Assembly: GCA_910587925.1 (NCBI GenBank)
Contig: CAJUOC010000004.1
Coordinates: 49,174 to 113,173, forward strand
Source of the DNA: an uncultured Muribaculaceae bacterium
Lineage (GTDB): Bacteria; Bacteroidota; Bacteroidia; Bacteroidales; Muribaculaceae
Reading direction: 5' to 3'
Length of the DNA stretch: 64,000 nt
The notes under the pieces were generated by a model. It ran no database searches and was not told where the DNA came from. It worked only from the letters and a program-made list of their open reading frames with translations. The position numbers and the translations under genes were made by a program. The stretch's first letter is position 1. Each line of letters begins with the position of its first letter. Below are positions 52,876 through 61,145 of the stretch, one piece after another.

Positions 52876-53724
52876 TTACTCGGCGGCGGGAGCCTCGGGA
52901 GCGGCCTCAGCTGCGGGAGCAGCGGGAGCCTCGGCGGCTACGTCGACGCGACGCACGCGGCGACGCTCGCGACGGGGAGCCTGACCCTCGGCGGCCTCGC
53001 CCTCCTCACCGGCGGCGGCAGCGTCGACTTTCTCGACCTTGCGCTCCTCCAGGCCTTCCTGCATGGCGGCGGCGATGGTGCCGACCACCAGCTCGATGCT
53101 CTTGGAGGCGTCGTCGTTGGCGGGGATTACGAAGTCGATGTTGTTGGGGTCGGAGTTGGTATCAACCATGGCGAATACGGGGATACCGAGACGGTTGGCC
53201 TCAGCCACGGCGATATGCTCCTTGAGCACGTCGACTACGAAGAGGGCAGAGGGCAGACGGTTGAGGTCGGCGATCGAGCCCAGAGTCTTCTCCAGCTTGG
53301 CGCGCTGACGCGAAATCTGCAGACGCTCGCGCTTGGAGAGGTTGTCAAAAGTACCGTCCTTGGTCATCTTGTCGATGGAGGTCATCTTCTTGACGGCCTT
53401 GCGGATGGTGGGGAAGTTGGTGAGCATGCCGCCCGGCCAGCGCTCGATCACGTAGGGCATGCCTACGCTCTGTGCCAGCTCGGCGACAACTTGTTTGGCC
53501 TGTTTCTTGGTAGCCACGAAGAGCACTTTCTTGCCGCTCTTGGCGATGCTCTTCAGGGCGGCGGCAGCCTCGTCGAGCTTGGCGGCCGTCTTGTAAAGAT
53601 CAATAATGTGGATACCGTTGCGCTCCATGAAGATATAGGGCGCCATGGCGGGGTTCCATTTGCGTTTGAGGTGGCCGAAGTGGCAGCCTGCCTCGAGAAG
53701 TTGGTCAAAAGTGGGAGTTGCCAT
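52876..53724 (-). CDS. rpsB: 30S ribosomal protein S2
   Basis: This is a 282-aa ribosomal protein of the small-subunit head-body junction. The core (about residues 1-225) opens with PTFDQLLEAGCHFGHLKRKWNP, the S2 signature. The last about 55 residues form a low-complexity tail, first acidic with an Arg-rich patch (PRRERRRVRRVD) and then a run of Ala/Pro/Glu. Ala/Glu/Pro-rich S2 tails are common in Bacteroidota. It is followed by tsf, as in most bacteria. Confidence 0.97.
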   Translation of the reverse strand: MATPTFDQLLEAGCHFGHLKRKWNPAMAPYIFMERNGIHIIDLYKTAAKLDEAAAALKSIAKSGKKVLFVATKKQAKQVVAELAQSVGMPYVIERWPGGMLTNFPTIRKAVKKMTSIDKMTKDGTFDNLSKRERLQISRQRAKLEKTLGSIADLNRLPSALFVVDVLKEHIAVAEANRLGIPVFAMVDTNSDPNNIDFVIPANDDASKSIELVVGTIAAAMQEGLEERKVEKVDAAAAGEEGEAAEGQAPRRERRRVRRVDVAAEAPAAPAAEAAPEAPAAE

Positions 53725-53872
53725 TTTTGTCTTTGTGTTTACTTTCTCTCTTGTGGTTTCAACCGCGCGGTAGGGAGAGTATGTCCATCCGCGGGGTTTA
53801 GATACTAAACTCTAAGCGGCCGGGCGGTCGGCATGGCCGTATCGCCTCATGCTGCTTGTCCAGCGATAATGT
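53725..53872 (-). promoter_or_regulatory. Structured 148-nt region between rpsI and rpsB
   Basis: On the minus strand this intergenic RNA holds a GTTTAG/CTAAAC hairpin with a 3-nt loop (53796-53810) and a CCGCG/CGCGG stem to its 3' side, then an A-rich stretch directly before the rpsB ATG. No TAnnTTTG box was seen, so it may be an S2 autoregulatory leader inside a longer transcript or a processing site. Function is inference. Confidence 0.4.
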
Positions 53873-54259
53873 TTAACGCTTGCTGAACTGGAAGCGCTTG
53901 CGAGCCTTGGGCTGGCCGGGCTTTTTACGCTCGACAGCGCGGGGGTCGCGGGTCATGAAGCCGGCCTTGCGGAGGGCGGCCTTGTCTTCGGGGTTTACTG
54001 CCACCAGGGCGCGGGCGATACCGAGACGCAGGGCCTCGGCCTGGCCTTTGTAGCCGCCGCCGTCGAGATTAGCCTGGATGTCGTACTTCTCGGCGCACTC
54101 GAGCAGGCTCAGGGGCTGCTTTACGATAAACTGAAGAATCGACGAGGGGAAGTAGGTCTCGAGCGGACGGTGGTTGATGGTGATTACGCCGGTACCCTCC
54201 TTGAGGATTACACGGGCGACTGCTGCCTTACGGCGACCGACGGTATTGACTGTTTCCAT
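53873..54259 (-). CDS. rpsI: 30S ribosomal protein S9
   Basis: This is a 128-aa ribosomal protein. It begins METVNTVGRRKAAVARV and ends in the conserved basic tail KPGQPKARKRFQFSKR, whose terminal Lys-Arg contacts the P-site tRNA in the ribosome. It starts 3 nt after rplM, the usual L13-S9 pair. Confidence 0.97.
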   Translation of the reverse strand: METVNTVGRRKAAVARVILKEGTGVITINHRPLETYFPSSILQFIVKQPLSLLECAEKYDIQANLDGGGYKGQAEALRLGIARALVAVNPEDKAALRKAGFMTRDPRAVERKKPGQPKARKRFQFSKR

Positions 54260-54262
54260 AGT

Positions 54263-54742
54263 TTATTTCAGCTTAGCGATGTCGATGGTTTTCGGGCTCT
54301 GTGCCTCGTGGGGATGGTTGGGGCCGTTGTAGACGTGCATGTTCTCGATGAGACGGCGACCGATGCGGTTTTTGGGCAGCATGCCTTTCACCACGCGGAT
54401 GAACAGGGGATGCATGCCGGGCTTGAGGTGCTTGTTCATCGACTTGCGCATCAGCACTTCGGGAGTGGTGCGGGTCTGGCCGCCGGGGTAGCCGGTGTAG
54501 CCGAGATAAACGCGGTCGGTCATCTTCTTGCCGGTGAGCACCACCTTGTCGGCGTTGACGATGATTACATTGTCGCCGCACTCGGTGTAGGGGGTGTACG
54601 AGGGTTTGTACTTACCGCGCAGGAGCTTGGCGACCTTGGAGCACAGACGGCCCAGGGGCTGGTCTGTAGCGTCGATCACCACCCAGTCATGCTCTACCTG
54701 AGCTGCGCTGGGCGAAAGGGTCTTGTAGCTTAAAGTATCCAC
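54263..54742 (-). CDS. rplM: 50S ribosomal protein L13, GTG start
   Basis: This is a 159-aa ribosomal protein. The core KPSYTPYTECGDNVIIVNAD and the KMTDRVYLGYTGYPGG segment are diagnostic. The start codon is GTG at 54740-54742 (MDTLSYKTLSPSAAQVEHDW), an unusual choice for a highly expressed gene and perhaps part of translational control by the structured leader upstream. It is the first gene of the rplM-rpsI-rpsB-tsf run. Confidence 0.96.
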   Translation of the reverse strand: MDTLSYKTLSPSAAQVEHDWVVIDATDQPLGRLCSKVAKLLRGKYKPSYTPYTECGDNVIIVNADKVVLTGKKMTDRVYLGYTGYPGGQTRTTPEVLMRKSMNKHLKPGMHPLFIRVVKGMLPKNRIGRRLIENMHVYNGPNHPHEAQSPKTIDIAKLK

Positions 54743-54853
54743 TTTAAATTATTGATTATTAGTTTATAAATCTGGGCTTACCACCATCTGCGACAGGCCA
54801 ATGGCGCAGGCGGAGGGTCGGCCCGTTGGTATGCTTTCGGGCATAATCGACCG
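54743..54853 (-). promoter_or_regulatory. Structured leader RNA of rplM (candidate L13 autoregulatory leader)
   Basis: The minus-strand transcript from the TACCTTTG box to the GTG start would have about 105 nt. It can form a small hairpin (TATGC/GCATA around a CCGAAA loop) enclosed by GGTCG/CGACC, then a second stem CTGCG/CGCAG, flanked by CCGCC and GGTGG, followed by an A/T-rich single-stranded stretch before the start codon. Candidate uL13 leaders have been reported for Bacteroidia; I cannot test membership. L13 binding to repress its own operon is the expected mechanism. Confidence 0.6.
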
Positions 54854-54861
54854 CAAAGGTA
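54854..54861 (-). promoter_or_regulatory. Promoter -7 box (TACCTTTG, minus strand) of the rplM operon
   Basis: Read on the minus strand this is TACCTTTG, in an AT-rich stretch, 111 nt before the rplM start codon. It is back to back with the plus-strand promoter at 54981. Confidence 0.75.
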
Positions 54862-54980
54862 CGATTTTTACGCGTGATAACCTAACTTTTCGACATATAT
54901 TTTTCCTCAGCGCCACAAGCGGCGGATGTACCGGCCGACTGTCGCATCACATATTTATTATATATCATCAGATTTTTTAC

Positions 54981-54988
54981 TACCTTTG
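54981..54988 (+). promoter_or_regulatory. Promoter -7 box (TACCTTTG) 4 nt from a start codon
   Basis: TACCTTTG ends 4 nt before ATG 54993, exactly the geometry at 9546-9553. The region 54943-54980 is strongly AT-rich. Transcription would begin at or next to the start codon. Confidence 0.75.
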
Positions 54989-54992
54989 CCGT

Positions 54993-55754
54993 ATGAACAG
55001 GCTCCTGATACCTATATGCCTGGCCGCGGCCATGGCCGGATGCGGCCACTCCGGCCCCGAGGCCGCGGGCGATACCGCACGCCACGACATCCCTCTCGAC
55101 TCGCTGCTGGCCGACGAGCCTGCCGAGGTGTATGTGGCCCGCGGCGACGAGGCTCCCGACGACGGTTGCGTGAGGCTGCGCGTGGCCCATATCGGGCCGC
55201 TGCGGCAGGCGTTCAACGACAGCAACCACGTACAGCTCGAGGCGGCGCGCGCCGCAGGCTTCACCCCGGTGGCGACCGACGCCGACATATGGCGGCTGGA
55301 GAGGCCGGTGGTGAGGGTACGCTCGTGTGACGACTACTACGTCGACGAGCTGCACCACTCCTTCCCCTATCTGGTGCCGGAGGCGGCCGACCTGCTCGCC
55401 GACATAGGCCACGCATTCCGCGACTCGCTGCAGGCCCGCGGCGGTGGCGACTACCGCATAAAGGTGACGAGCCTGCTGCGCACACCGGCCACTGTGCGCA
55501 GCCTGCGCCGTGTCAACCGCAATGCCACCGGAGAGTCGACCCACCAGTACGGCACTACATTTGACATCAGCTACTCCAAATTTATCTGCGACGACTCCAC
55601 GGCCACCCGCCGCACTTTTGAAGACCTCAAGAATCTGCTCGGGGAGATACTCCACGACATGCGCGCCCGCGGCCGCTGCTATGTGAAGTATGAGTACCGC
55701 CAGAGCTGTTTCCATATCACCGTGCGGCCCGCCGCTAAATCCAAGAGTGTATGA
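54993..55754 (+). CDS. DUF5715 family lipoprotein with peptidase M15-like zinc site
   Basis: This is a 253-aa lipoprotein (MNRLLIPICLAAAMAGC, lipidated C17). The conserved core, LLRTPATVRSLRRVNRNA then STHQYGTTFDISY, is that of DUF5715 as I know it. It also fits the peptidase M15/VanY motif SxHxxGxxxD: S182, H184, G187 and D191, with a final H241 in SCFHITV supplying the third zinc ligand. That suggests a D,D- or L,D-carboxypeptidase-type murein hydrolase, although activity is unproven for this DUF. The 64-residue longer frame is rejected because it runs through the promoter. The stop overlaps the AsmA-family gene by 4 nt. Confidence 0.8.
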   Translation: MNRLLIPICLAAAMAGCGHSGPEAAGDTARHDIPLDSLLADEPAEVYVARGDEAPDDGCVRLRVAHIGPLRQAFNDSNHVQLEAARAAGFTPVATDADIWRLERPVVRVRSCDDYYVDELHHSFPYLVPEAADLLADIGHAFRDSLQARGGGDYRIKVTSLLRTPATVRSLRRVNRNATGESTHQYGTTFDISYSKFICDDSTATRRTFEDLKNLLGEILHDMRARGRCYVKYEYRQSCFHITVRPAAKSKSV

Positions 55755-58700
55755 GCACACGCCCCCTACCCCTGTGGCGCCGCGCGCTGAAAGTACTGCT
55801 GTGGACAGCCATGGCGCTGGTACTGCTGCCGGCGGCCATCATACTGTGCCTGCTGCGCACCCTCGACGACGAGCATCTCACCAGGCTGGCCGTCGCGGCG
55901 GCCAACCGCGCCCTCGACGCCGACGTGCGTATCGGCCGCGCCGCGCTTTCGCTCCGGCCGGGGCTGCCGCTGGTGAGGCTCGACCTCGACTCGGTGACGG
56001 TAATCTCGCGCCCGATGCTGCGCATGAGCGGGGCGGAGCGCGCCGATGTGCCGGCCTGGGCCGACACTCTGCTCACCCTCGACCACTTCCACGGCGGCAT
56101 CAACCCGGCCGCCCTGCTGGCCGGGCGCATCGAGCTGCGCGATGTCACCTTTGACAGGCCGGCCATCAATATCGTCACCGTATCTGACTCGCTGAGCAAC
56201 TATCTGATAGTGCCCGCCTCCGAGACTGCCGCGCCCGACACGGCGTCGATGTCGATACCCCATATCACCATCGAGCGCTTCCGGATACTGCACCCTGCCC
56301 CGCTGCGGTATCACAATGTGCAGACCGGCGAGCACTTTACCCTCGGACTGCAGGCTATGGAGATCGACGGCGCGCGCGCGCCGTCGTACCGACTCAATAT
56401 CGGCGGAGAGCTGGCCTCGCCGGCACTGGCCGTATACAATCTCGACCGGCTCGACTTCGGTGTCGACGGCGGCGTGGCATGGAATCCCGACCGCCCCTCG
56501 GAAGTGGAGCTGCGCGACTTTGACCTCACGGCGGCTTTTGTGCGCGCAAAGCTGAACGCCCATATCGACCTGGGCACCGACATCGTGGTGCGGGACTACA
56601 GCCTGGAGCTGGGGCGCACCGGCATAAGCCACATATTGGGTGTGATACCCGACAGCCTGCGACGCGCCTGGGGTATCGGCCCCGAGCGGCTGGCCACCGA
56701 CCTTGAGGTGAGTTTCAGCGCCCGCAGCACCGCCCCCTTCAACCTCACCGACGACTCCATACCTCACGCCGACATGACTCTGACCATCCTCCCGGGGCGC
56801 CTCGACTACGGCGGCGCCCGGCTGACTCATGTGGGCGGCGAGCTGCTGGCGTCGCTGCGTGGCAACGACCTCGGACTGGCCACCTTCGAGGCGCGAGGGC
56901 TGAGCGTGGCCGGCCCCGCCACCGACCTGCATCTCGACGCAAAGGCGTCGGAGGTGACCACCGACCCTCTGGTGAGCGGCTGTCTGCGGGGCACCACCAA
57001 TCTGCGCCGCCTGCCCGACCGCGTGGCCGACCTCGCGAGGGGATTTCTGTCGGGGCGCGTCGATGCCGACATCGACTTTGAGGGCCGTCTGTCGATGCTG
57101 TCGCGCGACGGATTTCACCGCTTGCGCGTCGACGGCGACATCGACGGCCGCGACCTGTACTATCTGTCAAACGACACCGCCACGATGGTGGCCATCGACC
57201 GCGCATGCTTCCGCCTGGGCACCCACAGCCGGGTGCGCACGGCCTCGGGGGCGAGCGCCGACAGCCTGCTCACTGCATCGCTGCGCATCGACTCGGCCGA
57301 CATACTCCACACACAGTACTCCATGAAGCTCACCGACCTGAGCCTGGGCGTGGGCGCGTCAAACCGCGGCGCCTCGGCCGATACCACGGCTATCATACCG
57401 ATGGGCGGCCGTCTCGACCTGGGCAGCTTCGGGCTGGTGGTGCTGGGCGATTCAATCGTATTCCGTATGCGCGACACCCACGGCATGGTGTCGATGCAGC
57501 GCTTCCGCGGCGACAGCCATATGCCGCTCTTCAACGCCCGCCTCGATATCGGCCGCATGGCCACCGGCGACCCGTCGACCCGATTCATGCTCTCGGGAGC
57601 GCATGTCGACGTAGGCGCGCATATGCTGCCGCGCAAGCCTGTGCCGCCGGCCATACGCCACACGGCCGACTCCCTGAGCCGGGTACATCCCGACCTGCCG
57701 GCCGACTCTGTATACCGCTACGCCATACTGGCCCACCGACGCCGTCACCGCCAGGGGCCGCCGCGGGTACATCTGGAGTATACGGAGGCCGAGACTGAGA
57801 TGATAAACTGGGGCACGTCGAAGCTGGTGCGCCGCATGCTGCTGGGCTGGGCCATCGAGGGCAATCTCACCGCCCGGCGCGCCGGTCTGTACACACCATA
57901 CTTCCCGATACGCAACCGTGTGCGCGACTTCAACATACACTTCAACAACGACTCCATACTGCTGACCGACGTGCGCTACAAGGCCGGCCACAGCGACTTC
58001 CTGCTCAGCGGCCGCATCTCCAATCTGAAGCGGGGATTCACCTCGCGCGGATTCCGCTCGCCGCTTAAAATCAATCTGGAGGTGGTAAGCGATACCATCG
58101 ACGTAAACGAGCTCGCCGGGAGCACATTCCGCGGCTCGGCCTATGCGGCGGCCGCCGACAGCATCTCTCGCAGCCGCACCGGCGCTCATCACCGCTTTGA
58201 CATGGCCGCGATCGACCGCGCCGAGGAGGCCGACGACGAGCGCCTCGAGCGGGAGATGGGGCGCATCGTGGCCGACGCGCCCGACTCGATGGCTCCGCTG
58301 CTCATACCGCGCAATATCGATATGACGCTGGACATGCGCGCCCGCAATGTGCTCTACTCCGACATCAATTTCCGCGATTTCAGCGGGCGACTGCTGGCAT
58401 ATCAGGGCGCGCTCAATCTGCACCACCTCAAGGCTCGCGCCGATGTGGGCAGCCTCAATCTCAATGCGCTGTACTCGGCCACCGACGCCAACGACATCAA
58501 ATTTGGCTTCGGGATGCAGGTCGCGGATTTTGACCTCCACAGCTTTACCCGCCTGGTGCCGGCCATCGACTCCATAATGCCGCTGCTGCGCGACATACGC
58601 GGCACGGTAGGCGCCGACCTGGCTGCCACCTGCGACATCGACCGCGGCATGAATCTGGTGCTCCCCACCCTCACTGCCGCCGTAAGACTGCAAGGCGACT

Positions 58701-59326
58701 CGCTGGAGCTGATCGACAAGGACACGTACCGCACCATAGGCAAGTGGCTGCTCTTTAAGGACAAGCAGAGCAATATCATCGACCACATGGATGTCGAGGT
58801 CACCGTGCGCGACAATATGATGACGCTCTACCCATTCATGTTTGACATCGACCGCTACCGCCTGGGCGTGCAGGGATACAACGACCTTGCTCTCAACTTC
58901 GACTATCATATCGCAGTGCTGCGCTCGCCGCTGCCATTCAAGTTTGGCATCAATCTCAAGGGTAATCCCGACAAGTACAAGATACGGCTGGGCAAGGCTC
59001 GCTTTAACCAGCAGCAGGCTGTGCATACGGTATCGATTGTCGACACGGCCCGCGTCAACCTGCTCAATCAGATTGAGAATATCTTCCGCCGCGGCCTGGC
59101 AGGCTCGCGGTTTGCCCGCCTGAATATCGACCGCCGACCCACAGCCGCCGATATCGACCTGAGCACCGACACTATCAGCCACGCCGATTCGCTGCTCTTT
59201 ATAAAGGAAGGACTGCTTCCGGCACCGCCCGAAGCCGCTCCGGCGCCCGACGACCGCCCGGCCAAGCGCAAGAAGAAACAGCGCAAGACCGCAGCTACAC
59301 GGGCCGACGCCATCAAAGAAGACTGA
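55751..59326 (+). CDS. AsmA family protein (1191 aa)
   Basis: This is a large protein with a basic N-terminus (LPLWRRALK), one transmembrane helix (about residues 15-37) and a long periplasmic region of beta-strand repeats with AsmA-type opening (NRALDADVRIGRAALSL) and a C-terminal AsmA_2-like section (about 860-1120). AsmA-family proteins form lipid-transfer bridges between inner and outer membrane. A Lys/Arg-rich tail (KRKKKQRK) follows a Pro-rich linker. It is the second giant of this superfamily in the window after TamB but has no Omp85 partner next to it. It overlaps the M15-like gene by 4 nt; the HAD gene follows after 4 nt. Confidence 0.82.
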   Translation: MSTRPLPLWRRALKVLLWTAMALVLLPAAIILCLLRTLDDEHLTRLAVAAANRALDADVRIGRAALSLRPGLPLVRLDLDSVTVISRPMLRMSGAERADVPAWADTLLTLDHFHGGINPAALLAGRIELRDVTFDRPAINIVTVSDSLSNYLIVPASETAAPDTASMSIPHITIERFRILHPAPLRYHNVQTGEHFTLGLQAMEIDGARAPSYRLNIGGELASPALAVYNLDRLDFGVDGGVAWNPDRPSEVELRDFDLTAAFVRAKLNAHIDLGTDIVVRDYSLELGRTGISHILGVIPDSLRRAWGIGPERLATDLEVSFSARSTAPFNLTDDSIPHADMTLTILPGRLDYGGARLTHVGGELLASLRGNDLGLATFEARGLSVAGPATDLHLDAKASEVTTDPLVSGCLRGTTNLRRLPDRVADLARGFLSGRVDADIDFEGRLSMLSRDGFHRLRVDGDIDGRDLYYLSNDTATMVAIDRACFRLGTHSRVRTASGASADSLLTASLRIDSADILHTQYSMKLTDLSLGVGASNRGASADTTAIIPMGGRLDLGSFGLVVLGDSIVFRMRDTHGMVSMQRFRGDSHMPLFNARLDIGRMATGDPSTRFMLSGAHVDVGAHMLPRKPVPPAIRHTADSLSRVHPDLPADSVYRYAILAHRRRHRQGPPRVHLEYTEAETEMINWGTSKLVRRMLLGWAIEGNLTARRAGLYTPYFPIRNRVRDFNIHFNNDSILLTDVRYKAGHSDFLLSGRISNLKRGFTSRGFRSPLKINLEVVSDTIDVNELAGSTFRGSAYAAAADSISRSRTGAHHRFDMAAIDRAEEADDERLEREMGRIVADAPDSMAPLLIPRNIDMTLDMRARNVLYSDINFRDFSGRLLAYQGALNLHHLKARADVGSLNLNALYSATDANDIKFGFGMQVADFDLHSFTRLVPAIDSIMPLLRDIRGTVGADLAATCDIDRGMNLVLPTLTAAVRLQGDSLELIDKDTYRTIGKWLLFKDKQSNIIDHMDVEVTVRDNMMTLYPFMFDIDRYRLGVQGYNDLALNFDYHIAVLRSPLPFKFGINLKGNPDKYKIRLGKARFNQQQAVHTVSIVDTARVNLLNQIENIFRRGLAGSRFARLNIDRRPTAADIDLSTDTISHADSLLFIKEGLLPAPPEAAPAPDDRPAKRKKKQRKTAATRADAIKED

Positions 59327-59330
59327 ACGT

Positions 59331-60038
59331 ATGACTACACACCTCACTGCTTTTGCATCGATGCTGCCGCCCGACGGCGTGCGCGCCGCCCTCATCGACA
59401 TGGACGGCACCCTGTACGACTCCATGCCCAACCATGCGCGCGCATGGATGCGCCTCATGACCGAGAAAGGTGTCGATGCGCGCCCCGAGGAGTTTTTTCT
59501 CTACGAGGGTTGCACGGGCGCGTGGATTATCAATCACATGATAGAGCGGCAATGGGGCCGCAGCGCCACACCCGACGAGGCTCGTGAGTGGTATGAGCTC
59601 AAGGCGCGCTACTTCGGCGAGATGCCGCGCGTGGAGCCGGTCGAGGGCGCCCGCGAGCTTGTCGAGGGGCTGCGCCGACGAGGTATCGCGACCGTACTGG
59701 TCACCGGCTCGGGACAGGCATCGCTGCTGGGGCGGCTCGACACTGACTTTCCCGGCGCGTTTCCCGCCGATATGCGGGTTACATCGGCGTCGGTACGCCG
59801 CGGCAAACCGGCGCCCGACCCCTATCTGCGCGGCCTGGAGCTCGCCGGGGTCGACGCCGCACATGCAATCGCCATCGACAATGCTCCGCTGGGCACCCGC
59901 TCGGGACATGCCGCCGGCATACCCACCGTTGGGGTCGTCACAGGCCCGATACCGGCCGATGAACTCGCACGCTCGGGCGCCGATATCGTGTTTACGTCCA
60001 TGCCCGAGTGCACCAAATCGCTTCTTCAGTTGTTATAA
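59331..60038 (+). CDS. HAD superfamily hydrolase (beta-phosphoglucomutase-like, CbbY type)
   Basis: This is a 235-aa cytoplasmic phosphatase or mutase. Motif I DMDGTLYDS gives nucleophile D23 and acid/base D25; motif II is LVTGSG; motif III/IV is represented by RRGKPAPDPYLRGLE and AIDNAP. The alpha-helical cap between motifs I and II (about 30-95) places it with phosphoglycolate phosphatase and beta-phosphoglucomutase relatives. The substrate is not predictable. It sits 4 nt after the AsmA-family gene and 21 nt before aroB. Confidence 0.88.
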   Translation: MTTHLTAFASMLPPDGVRAALIDMDGTLYDSMPNHARAWMRLMTEKGVDARPEEFFLYEGCTGAWIINHMIERQWGRSATPDEAREWYELKARYFGEMPRVEPVEGARELVEGLRRRGIATVLVTGSGQASLLGRLDTDFPGAFPADMRVTSASVRRGKPAPDPYLRGLELAGVDAAHAIAIDNAPLGTRSGHAAGIPTVGVVTGPIPADELARSGADIVFTSMPECTKSLLQLL

Positions 60039-60039
60039 T

Positions 60040-60063
60040 ATGAAAAAGGATTTCACATTATGA
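60040..60063 (+). CDS. Possible 7-codon leader ORF overlapping the aroB start
   Basis: ATG at 60040 reads MKKDFTL and stops at TGA 60061-60063, sharing 4 nt with the aroB ATG. It sits directly after the HAD stop. Such a coupled mini-ORF could guide ribosomes to aroB, but a chance occurrence is just as likely. Confidence 0.25.
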   Translation: MKKDFTL

Positions 60064-61130
60064 ACGAGAAACTGATATTTACCAACCTCGTCGGCGATGC
60101 CGTCGACACTCTCGTAGCCGAGGCCGGTGCTCCGCGCACCTTCGTGCTTGTCGACGTCAACACCGCCCAATACGTGCTGCCCGTGCTCACCGCCCAGAGC
60201 AAGGCCGTGGCAGACGCTACCGTCATCACCGTAAAAAGCGGCGACATCAACAAAAACCTCGACTCGCTCCAGACTATCTGGCGCTCGCTGCACGACGCCG
60301 GCGCCACTCGCTCCGACATCATCATATGCGTGGGCGGCGGTGTGGTGACCGACATTGGCGGATTTGCCGCCGTCACCTTCAAGCGCGGTATGCGTGTGAT
60401 AAACGTGCCCACGACTCTGCTCGGAGCCGTCGATGCTTCGGTGGGCGGCAAGACCGGCATCAACTTCAACGGCTGCAAAAACGAGCTGGGTGCGTTCAGC
60501 GAGCCGCTCGCTGCGGTGATATCCACCGGATTTTTCAACACTCTGCCCCAGCAGGAGCTGCTGTCGGGATACGCCGAGATGCTCAAGCACGCGCTGCTCG
60601 AGAGCCCCGAGGAGCTGGCGGCGCTCATGCGATACAGCGTGGTATACCCGATATTTGATGCCGACCGTCTGCTCGACCTGCTCCGCCGCAGCGTCGCTAC
60701 CAAGCAGCGCATCGTAGAGGCCGACTTCGCCGACCGCGGCACCCGCCGCGCCCTCAATCTCGGCCATACTGTAGGCCATGCCTTCGAGGCACTCGCCATG
60801 AAGCGCCACTCGCCCATACCCCACGGCTACGCTGTCGCCTGGGGGTGTGTAGTCGCTCTGATACTGTCGCATCTGCGGCTCGGATTCCCCTCTGATACGC
60901 TCCACACATTTGCCTCGTATGTGCATACCAATTACGGCGCTTTCGCCTTTACATGCGACGACTACCCCGAGCTGATAGAATACATGCGTCAGGACAAGAA
61001 AAACGACTCGCCCGACCGTATCGCCTTCACCCTGCTCTCGGCTGTAGGACAGCCGCAGATAAACACTGTGGTGGAGAAGTCTGATATCGAGAGCGCTTTC
61101 GATATATACCGCGACATGACTCACAGCTGA
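60060..61130 (+). CDS. aroB: 3-dehydroquinate synthase
   Basis: This 356-aa NAD- and zinc-dependent enzyme converts DAHP to 3-dehydroquinate, the second step of the shikimate pathway. The glycine-rich NAD motif GGGVVTDIGGFAA, the FKRGMRVINVPTTLLGAVDASVGGK-type substrate loop (seen around residues 108-135) and the zinc/histidine segment LGHTVGHAFE are intact. It is co-oriented with ybaK (15 nt apart) and aroC, so two shikimate genes flank a deacylase. Confidence 0.95.
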   Translation: MNEKLIFTNLVGDAVDTLVAEAGAPRTFVLVDVNTAQYVLPVLTAQSKAVADATVITVKSGDINKNLDSLQTIWRSLHDAGATRSDIIICVGGGVVTDIGGFAAVTFKRGMRVINVPTTLLGAVDASVGGKTGINFNGCKNELGAFSEPLAAVISTGFFNTLPQQELLSGYAEMLKHALLESPEELAALMRYSVVYPIFDADRLLDLLRRSVATKQRIVEADFADRGTRRALNLGHTVGHAFEALAMKRHSPIPHGYAVAWGCVVALILSHLRLGFPSDTLHTFASYVHTNYGAFAFTCDDYPELIEYMRQDKKNDSPDRIAFTLLSAVGQPQINTVVEKSDIESAFDIYRDMTHS

Positions 61131-61145
61131 ACTTACTCTCAGCAA

